A stretch of DNA of 64,000 bases from Actinophytocola oryzae (GTDB taxonomy: Bacteria; Actinomycetota; Actinomycetes; Mycobacteriales; Pseudonocardiaceae). Both the position numbers and the translations under genes were made by a program. Under the pieces are notes generated by a model. The model was given only the letters and a program-made list of their open reading frames with translations. It was not told where the DNA came from and ran no database searches. Location of the stretch: assembly GCF_004364325.1 (NCBI RefSeq), contig NZ_SOCP01000003.1, positions 682,001 through 746,000 on the forward strand. Reading direction: 5' to 3'. This document shows positions 58,807 to 64,000 of the stretch, piece by piece (position 1 is the first letter of the stretch; each line of letters opens with the position of its first letter).

Positions 58807-59139
58807 CTACCGCCTGCGGCGAATCTTGATCAGGTCCATGTCGGTCGCGGACGCACGCATGTCCCGGAAGTCCACACCCAGTTCGTCGACGGAACTCGCG
58901 GCAAGGGCGAGGGCTCTGTCACACACCGCGCGGTCCGTGGCCTCGACCTCGGCACGCAGCTCCACGCGGTAGGAGAAGAAGTCGAGCGTGCGGTCGTAGG
59001 TCAGCGCGCCACCCGGGGAGAAGCCGGTCGTGAGCATGTCGTGCTCGTCGGCCGCGGTCAGCAGCCGGGTCCGGCCCGCGTCGTCGAGGTCGGTGAACCG
59101 GCCACGCACGATCACGCGGTAGGTGTGCTCGTCAGTCAT
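58807..59139 (-). CDS. DUF6204-like small protein
   Basis: 110 residues from ATG 59139 (GGGAGAG upstream). Begins [20 protein letters not shown] and has [26 protein letters not shown], a pattern I recall from DUF6204 proteins of actinomycetes. Cytosolic, no known role. Single-gene unit following the GT39 gene's start. Confidence 0.7.
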   Translation of the reverse strand: MTDEHTYRVIVRGRFTDLDDAGRTRLLTAADEHDMLTTGFSPGGALTYDRTLDFFSYRVELRAEVEATDRAVCDRALALAASSVDELGVDFRDMRASATDMDLIKIRRRR

Positions 59140-59205
59140 GCGCTCTCCCACGGGACAGGAACGTCCCGCCACGATAGGCCGTGGCGGGACGTCGCTGAAA
59201 CGCAA

Positions 59206-59856
59206 TTACAGGCAGCTGCTCGGGTCGCCGTAGAAGATGATCTGGGGCCCGGAGAGCGCGAAGGCGTTGGTCACCGTCGCGATGCCGTTCACGATGTCGT
59301 AGGTGACGCGGTGACCCGTGTACATCAGGGTGTTCGGGTCGGCCAGCTGGGCGGTGTAGGTGACCAGCTGACGCCGGCCGCTTGGCGTGTAGTCGTTGCA
59401 GTTGTAGCGAGCGAGCTCGCCGACGGACTCGCCCTCCAGCAGCTGCAGCTTGGTGACCTGGTCGGCCAGGCGCACCGGCCGCAGGCCGCCGAACATGCCC
59501 CAGACGCTGTACCAGTAGGTGTGGGCACCGATGTCCTCGGTGACGATCAGCTCCTGCTTCCCGTCGAGGTTGATGTCCACGACCTTCGGCGCCTGCACGC
59601 CGAAGTAGGGCATCGCCGTGTGGGCGACGTAGTTCGTCCGCCCGATGGTGACGGTGAGGATCTGCTGGTTCGCCGCGTCGGTGGCGGGTGAGACGACGAC
59701 CCTGTCGGGCACGCCGTCACCGTTCACGTCGGCCTGCACTGTGACGCTCGCGGGCGCCGGGGTGGCCGCCGAGGCGACCGGGGCACCGAGCGCGAGAAGA
59801 CCGGTGACGAGTGCGAGCACGGGCACGGGCACGGGCACGGGCACGACTGATCTCAT
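59206..59856 (-). CDS. Secreted VCBS/EF-hand-type protein
   Basis: 216 residues; GGGGAG before the ATG. Signal peptide with a (Val-Pro)4 run encoded by a hexanucleotide repeat. The mature domain carries two calcium-loop-like motifs (DVNGDGVPDR and DINLDGKQE), as in FG-GAP/VCBS repeats, and one Cys pair (YNCNDY and the final SSCL). Probably an extracellular calcium-dependent protein of unknown binding target. It follows the glucanase on the same strand but after a strong terminator. Confidence 0.78.
   Translation of the reverse strand: MRSVVPVPVPVPVLALVTGLLALGAPVASAATPAPASVTVQADVNGDGVPDRVVVSPATDAANQQILTVTIGRTNYVAHTAMPYFGVQAPKVVDINLDGKQELIVTEDIGAHTYWYSVWGMFGGLRPVRLADQVTKLQLLEGESVGELARYNCNDYTPSGRRQLVTYTAQLADPNTLMYTGHRVTYDIVNGIATVTNAFALSGPQIIFYGDPSSCL
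59821..59844 (-). repeat. Hexanucleotide repeat GGGCAC x4 in a signal peptide
   Basis: Four tandem GGGCAC units encode Val-Pro pairs at residues ~5-12 of the secreted protein. Unit length is a multiple of three, so slippage would lengthen the signal without frameshift. Confidence 0.85.
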
Positions 59857-59985
59857 GATTTTCTTTCTCCCCAGAAAGACGATGGCACTCCCCGAAGCGC
59901 CATCCGAATTTGTCGGACGCCATTCGCGTCACCAAGGAGGACGCCGGTTGCCGGACCCGGTTGGCCACTATGAGCCAGATCACAG

Positions 59986-60029
59986 CAAAGGTCGCCGGGG
60001 CTCTCCGTGGAGAACCCCGGCGACCTTTG
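59986..60029 (-). terminator. Terminator of the glucanase gene
   Basis: CAAAGGTCGCCGGGG (59986-60000) pairs perfectly with its complement at 60015-60029 around a 14-base loop, eight bases after the glucanase stop at 60037. Confidence 0.85.
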
Positions 60030-60036
60030 TCGTGCC

Positions 60037-63000
60037 TCAGTTCCTGATGATCGTGAACGTGGTCGTCGTGTTCCTGATGTCGACCGCGTTGTTGCTCAGC
60101 ACCAGGTTGTTGAAGGTGACCGAACCCCTTGCCGGGCCTTCGCCCGGTTCGGGCAGCTCGTTCGCCCAGATGCCGAAGCCGGACTTGGCGTCGTAGGCGT
60201 CACCGCTCTTGCGTGCCCCGGAGATCGACACGTTGGTGAAGATCGTGTCGGCCACCGGGAAGAGCGGCTGACCACCAACGTAGTCGGTCTGGAACATGAT
60301 CCCGGAGTACGTCGGATCCACGATGTCCACATCGGACACCCGAATGCCCTGGAATATCTTGGTCGCCGAGTAGATCCAGATACCGGGGAACGTCTGGGCG
60401 CCCCAGAAATGGCCACCAGCGCGAACCACGGACACGTTCTGGAACTGCGTCGGCGGCGAGGCGCCGAAACCGTTCATCGGGATGCCGAAGTCCAGCGAGC
60501 TGATCGTGATGCCGGAGTACACCAGCGTGTCCGCGACATAGAGGTTGCGGAACACGTTGTTGTAGCCGCCGTACACCGCGAAGCCCGCGGCCCGCCACGT
60601 CAGCAGCGACGTGAGGTTCTCGAACGTGTTGCCCGTGACCTCGCCGCCACCGCCGTCCTGGGCGTTGAACAACGCGAAGCTGTCGTCACCCGTGGCCCTG
60701 GACTCGTTGTTGGACACCAGGTTCCCGGAGCTGCCGTTGGTCATGTTGATGCCGTCGGCGAACGTGTCGCGGATCCGGTTGTTCCGCAACGTCATGTTGT
60801 CGGTGTTCGCGCCCCAGTAGAGGCACACCATGTGCTCGACCCAGATGTTCTCGATCGTGGTGTTCGCGGTGCCGTTGAAGTCGAACACCTTGCCGGGGCC
60901 GTCGTTGCGTTCGACGTAGTTGCCGAACACGGCGAACCCGGAGAACACCGAACCGTTGGCCGAGGACTCCGCCCGGAACCCGATGTCGGAGTTCTGCTGG
61001 CCGGACGGGGCGAAGAACTTCGTGTACCACGGACCGGCGCCGATGACGCGGACCGGCTTGCCGTACACCTGGAACTTCCCGGACGTCTGGTAGTCACCGG
61101 GCGGCAGGTACACCCCGACGAGGTTGCCGGTGGTGTCCATCCGCACCCGGTCCAGCGCGTTCTGCACGTCCTGCTGCCCGAACCCGGTCGGTACCGCGTA
61201 CCGCGCGGGGTCGGGGTTCGCGATGGCCGACACCTGTTCGAGGTTCACGAAGTCGATCGCGAACGTCCCCGAGTTGGCTGCGTCCTTCTGCAGCCGGATC
61301 CTGCTGCCCTGCGGGATCGTCGAGTCCAGCATGACGTTGGCCTCGTCGTAGATGTGCCGTGCGGGACCGGCGCCTGGCGAGTTGCTCGGCCCGGCCTCCG
61401 CGCCGTAGAGCCACGCGTACTTCGAGGTCAGGTTGATCGCCTTGTGGAACTGGCCGTTGACGTAGATGTTCAGCGTCGAGTTGGTGCCGCCGCCACCCGA
61501 GGAGTCCGGGATCGAGAACCGGGTGACGAGGGTGTTGGTCGGCGCCCTGGTCGTCCACTCGACGTAGGAGCCGTTCGAGTTCAGCGTGACCGCACGCCGC
61601 CCGGACGCCTCACCCGCGAGGTCGCCGATCGTCCTGTTGGGACCGATCACGGACGCGCCGCCGCCGGTGGCGCCGTCCTCCGCCTCGTAGTAGTCGTACG
61701 GCATGTTGGCGCCGCGACCGACGAAGAGGTTCTGCGTCGAGGTGTTGTTGGGCTGCTTGGCGGGCAGTTCGTTGGCGTCGTTGGCGAGCACGGTCTTGAT
61801 CGTGTAGCGGCCGTTGGCGGCCGTCCAGGAGCCGAGTGCGACCGGGCTCGTCGTGGCACCCGGTGCGATCACCCCGCTCGCGGAGCCGGTCAGCGTCCTG
61901 ACCACCGCGCCGGTCGTGGCGTTGGTGACCGTCAGCGTGATGCCGTGGGCGCCGCTCGCCGAGGCGACCGTGCCCTGGTTGCGGATGGCCACCGAGAAGT
62001 TCACCGTCGCGCCGTTCTGCGGCGTGTTCGGCGACCAGCTGACCGACGCGACCAGGTCCGAGGTCGGCACCGCGCTCACCACGAGCGCGTTCGGGCTGGT
62101 GAAGGTGTTGTTGGTCTCCACCTTCTCGACGATCGTGTTGTCCTCGTCGACGACGGCCTTCGGGGTGTAGCTGCCCGCGTCCCGTGCGCCGATGTTCGCC
62201 GTCACCGTGGCGGTCGCGCCTGCGGCGAGTGCGCCGACCGACGCCGTGCCGACGGCCGAGTCGCCGAGGTAGAACTTGACGTTCGTCGCGCCGGACTGGC
62301 GGTCACCCGCGTTGCGGACGGTGGCCGACAGGGTCACCGCGCTGCTCTCCGACGGCGACACCGGCGTCCAGCTCAGCGCCGAGACCTGCAGGTCCGGGTT
62401 CGCGGCGGGCACGCCGATCACCTGGAGCTCCGCGACCTGACCGGCCGGTGCGCCCGTGTTCGCGGTGAACTGCAGGCGCACCTCCGCCGCCGTCGCGGAA
62501 ACCGGGATGGTGACGAGGTTCCCCGACGATGGGCTGAAGTTGTACTGCTGCGAGCCCACGATCGAGTTGAACGTGGTGCTGTCCTGGTCGCGGCCGAGCA
62601 CCTGGAAGGTCTGCGTGCGCGGACCCCAGGCCGAGTCCGGGTTCAGCTTGACCACGATCGACGTGATCGCCGCGTTCGCGCCGAGGCTCACCGTGAGGCT
62701 GGCCGGGTTGGCGTTGCCCTCCCAGTACGTCGCCACGTTGTCGTCGTTGGCGTTGGTGGGGATGAAGGTGAACACCGACCCGGAGGCCGTGATCGGCTTG
62801 CCCACCGCGAGGTTCACGCCCGCGCTGGTGCCGGTGCGGGTCACCGTGTTGCTGTTCGGCGACTGGTTGCCTGCCGCGTCCCGTGCACGCACGTAGTACG
62901 CCACGGTCGCGCTCGCGGGCTGGTTGTCCGTGTAGGACCGCACGTTCGCGGCCACGCTCGCCCGCAGCACGCCGTTGGCGTAGATGTCGTAGCCGGTCAC

Positions 63001-64000
63001 GCCGACGTTGTCGGTCGAGGCCTGCCACGACAGCGCGATCTGACCGGATGCCGGCTGGGTGTAGGCGAGGCTGCCCGGCGCGGTCGGCGCCTGGGTGTCC
63101 CCTGTGGACGGTCCGTAGACCTCGAGCTCCGAGAGCTGCCCCGCGGGCCAGCCGGTGTTCGCCGTGATGAAAAGCCGCACGTACCGGGTGGTCACGGAGT
63201 TGAAGCTGATCGTCACCGTGTTGCCGGACGCCGGGTCGAACCGGTAGGCGGCCGACGCGACGAGGTCGGCGAAGGAGCTGCCGTTCGTGCTCTGCTGGAC
63301 CGTGATCGTCTGCGTGCGCGCCTCCCAGCCGGTGGGGAGCTTCAGCACGAGCCGGTTGGTCGCGAGCGACGCGCCGAGGTCGGCCTGGACCCACTGCGGG
63401 AACGCGTTGTTCGCGCTCTCCCAGTAGGTGCCCTGGTTGCCGTCGATGACGTTGGACGCGTTGTACGGCGCGTTGGCGGAGCTGGCCGACGCGGACTGGG
63501 CCGCGGCGACGAGGTTCCTGGTGGAGACCGGTGCGGCGTACGCCTCGAGCGAGGACAGCTGGGCCTTGCCGGTGAACGCGACCCTGACGAACCGCGCACG
63601 CACCTCGCCGAGCGGGATCGTGACCGAGTTGTCCTTCTCGGGGGTGAAGGACCTCGGCATGGCGGCGGCCGCGGTCTCGTAGGCCCCGCCGTCGACGCTG
63701 GTCTGGATGCTCAGCTGCTGGGTGCGGGCCTCCCAGGAGTCGGGGAGCCGGAGCACCGTCCGGTCGAGCCGGGTGACCTCACCGAGGTCGACCTGTGCCC
63801 ACTGGGCGCCTGACGGGGCGCTCTCCCAGTAGGTGTCCTGGTCGCCGTCGACGACGGCGGTGGCCTTGGTCTGGTTGGAGGACGTGACGACCGGTCTGCC
63901 ATACGCGAGATCGGCCTTGTCCGCCAGAGCGGCGGGCCCGGTCGCGACGACAAGCCCGGTGACGAGTGCCGTGGCCGTGACCCACGACAGTAAGCGCTTC
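60037..64000 (-). CDS. Secreted multidomain GH87 alpha-1,3-glucanase (mycodextranase type), 5' end off the window
   Basis: About 1321 codons are visible from 63999; the first visible residues are KRLLSWVTATALVTG, i.e. mid signal peptide ending PAALA, so only a few codons are missing. Order: two discoidin/F5-8-type-C domains (ATAVVDGDQDTYWES and NVIDGNQGTYWES), a fibronectin-III module, a third discoidin-like domain, two CARDB-like Ig domains, a CBM35-like domain (YEAEDGATGGG), then a parallel beta-helix. In the helix Asp (codon 60754-60756, ADGIN) and Asp-Asp (60682-60687, GDDS) are spaced 23 and 24 residues, as I recall for the catalytic Asp trio of GH87 glucanases. It should degrade fungal wall or dental-type alpha-1,3-glucan outside the cell. 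A rare TTA Leu codon lies at 63991-63993, implying bldA-like control. Confidence 0.9.
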   Translation of the reverse strand, partial: KRLLSWVTATALVTGLVVATGPAALADKADLAYGRPVVTSSNQTKATAVVDGDQDTYWESAPSGAQWAQVDLGEVTRLDRTVLRLPDSWEARTQQLSIQTSVDGGAYETAAAAMPRSFTPEKDNSVTIPLGEVRARFVRVAFTGKAQLSSLEAYAAPVSTRNLVAAAQSASASSANAPYNASNVIDGNQGTYWESANNAFPQWVQADLGASLATNRLVLKLPTGWEARTQTITVQQSTNGSSFADLVASAAYRFDPASGNTVTISFNSVTTRYVRLFITANTGWPAGQLSELEVYGPSTGDTQAPTAPGSLAYTQPASGQIALSWQASTDNVGVTGYDIYANGVLRASVAANVRSYTDNQPASATVAYYVRARDAAGNQSPNSNTVTRTGTSAGVNLAVGKPITASGSVFTFIPTNANDDNVATYWEGNANPASLTVSLGANAAITSIVVKLNPDSAWGPRTQTFQVLGRDQDSTTFNSIVGSQQYNFSPSSGNLVTIPVSATAAEVRLQFTANTGAPAGQVAELQVIGVPAANPDLQVSALSWTPVSPSESSAVTLSATVRNAGDRQSGATNVKFYLGDSAVGTASVGALAAGATATVTANIGARDAGSYTPKAVVDEDNTIVEKVETNNTFTSPNALVVSAVPTSDLVASVSWSPNTPQNGATVNFSVAIRNQGTVASASGAHGITLTVTNATTGAVVRTLTGSASGVIAPGATTSPVALGSWTAANGRYTIKTVLANDANELPAKQPNNTSTQNLFVGRGANMPYDYYEAEDGATGGGASVIGPNRTIGDLAGEASGRRAVTLNSNGSYVEWTTRAPTNTLVTRFSIPDSSGGGGTNSTLNIYVNGQFHKAINLTSKYAWLYGAEAGPSNSPGAGPARHIYDEANVMLDSTIPQGSRIRLQKDAANSGTFAIDFVNLEQVSAIANPDPARYAVPTGFGQQDVQNALDRVRMDTTGNLVGVYLPPGDYQTSGKFQVYGKPVRVIGAGPWYTKFFAPSGQQNSDIGFRAESSANGSVFSGFAVFGNYVERNDGPGKVFDFNGTANTTIENIWVEHMVCLYWGANTDNMTLRNNRIRDTFADGINMTNGSSGNLVSNNESRATGDDSFALFNAQDGGGGEVTGNTFENLTSLLTWRAAGFAVYGGYNNVFRNLYVADTLVYSGITISSLDFGIPMNGFGASPPTQFQNVSVVRAGGHFWGAQTFPGIWIYSATKIFQGIRVSDVDIVDPTYSGIMFQTDYVGGQPLFPVADTIFTNVSISGARKSGDAYDAKSGFGIWANELPEPGEGPARGSVTFNNLVLSNNAVDIRNTTTTFTIIRN

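Noticed and set aside
60007-63813. Very long plus-strand open frame opposite the glucanase
   Set aside because: It is antisense to a clearly coding GH87 frame and has no domain; long antisense frames are usual in high-GC DNA.
1-64000. tRNA, rRNA, prophage, insertion sequence or replication origin
   Set aside because: I looked for these and saw no rRNA-like sequence, CCA-ended cloverleaf, integrase, transposase or DnaA-box cluster.

Overview
The window is high-GC DNA (roughly 70% by eye) with dense, GC3-rich genes, many GTG starts and 4-bp ATGA/GTGA operon overlaps. It contains a conservon (CvnA-D), a PknB-type kinase, a DUF574 methyltransferase, zinc-type anti-sigma factors and an OtrA/TetM-like GTPase. 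This points to a filamentous actinomycete, most likely a member of the Pseudonocardiaceae; I cannot name the species. I saw no rRNA, tRNA, phage, IS or CRISPR, so it reads as ordinary chromosome rich in regulators, catabolism and secreted proteins.

Regions in order. (1) 1-5.1 kb: regulator/target pairs: XRE-SDR, an AraC regulator, a MarR-TfoX_C-VOC operon, and a divergent HxlR-NmrA pair, several with visible inverted-repeat operators. (2) 5.1-8.8 kb: a small protein, a membrane Ser/Thr kinase, a SAM methyltransferase and a PaaX-type regulator. (3) 8.8-18.3 kb: a tightly overlapping ten-gene operon with a complete branched-chain-amino-acid-type ABC importer (binding protein, two ATPases, two permeases), a secreted alpha/beta hydrolase, an SDR, an amidohydrolase, an acyl-CoA ligase and a MaoC hydratase. 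It looks like an uncharacterised uptake and CoA-degradation pathway under the divergent PaaX protein. (4) 18.3-26.9 kb: an SPFH protein, a Tat-exported FAD oxidoreductase, a large TPR membrane protein, DUF4230, DUF427 and a DnaJ/NERD-like protein. (5) 26.9-30.8 kb: a conservon (sensor kinase, roadblock, DUF742, GTPase) with a GAF protein appended. (6) 30.9-32.1 kb: an acyl-CoA dehydrogenase homologue lacking the usual catalytic Glu.

(7) 32.4-41.7 kb is the most unusual part, a redox island. It holds a ferredoxin-reductase-like flavoprotein with a roughly 680-residue repetitive tail, a membrane cytochrome-b-like protein fused to a 3Fe-4S-type ferredoxin, DUF4142, an ECF sigma/anti-sigma pair, a protein with two complete Rieske domains, a DUF6529 membrane protein and a Pro-rich exported protein. 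Two intergenic regions share a GAACC(A/G)GGTTC palindrome and one carries a CRP-type box. Together these suggest a regulated trans-membrane electron-transfer system. (8) 41.8-44.2 kb: an HxlR-peroxiredoxin fusion divergent from an MFS transporter. (9) 44.1-50.0 kb: pobA, an IclR regulator and pcaHGFIJ (4-hydroxybenzoate to the beta-ketoadipate pathway, missing pcaB, C and D), with matching 17-bp IclR-like sites before pobA and pcaH. (10) 50-60 kb: a secreted protein made of two nearly identical 88-residue repeats, an S24/S26-like protein, GntR, a PLP aminotransferase, a ribosomal-protection GTPase with a leader ORF and hairpin, a PPOX-fold remnant, an MBL hydrolase with its TetR regulator, a GT39-like glycosyltransferase and small proteins. 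(11) 60-64 kb: a multidomain secreted GH87 alpha-1,3-glucanase that runs off the right edge and has a TTA codon in its signal peptide.

Two repeat families stand out. One is a long palindrome containing GAAGGANTCCTTC-like arms at the 3' ends of genes (30861 and 55816). The other is an over-represented short palindrome, TCCACWGTGGA, with six exact copies.
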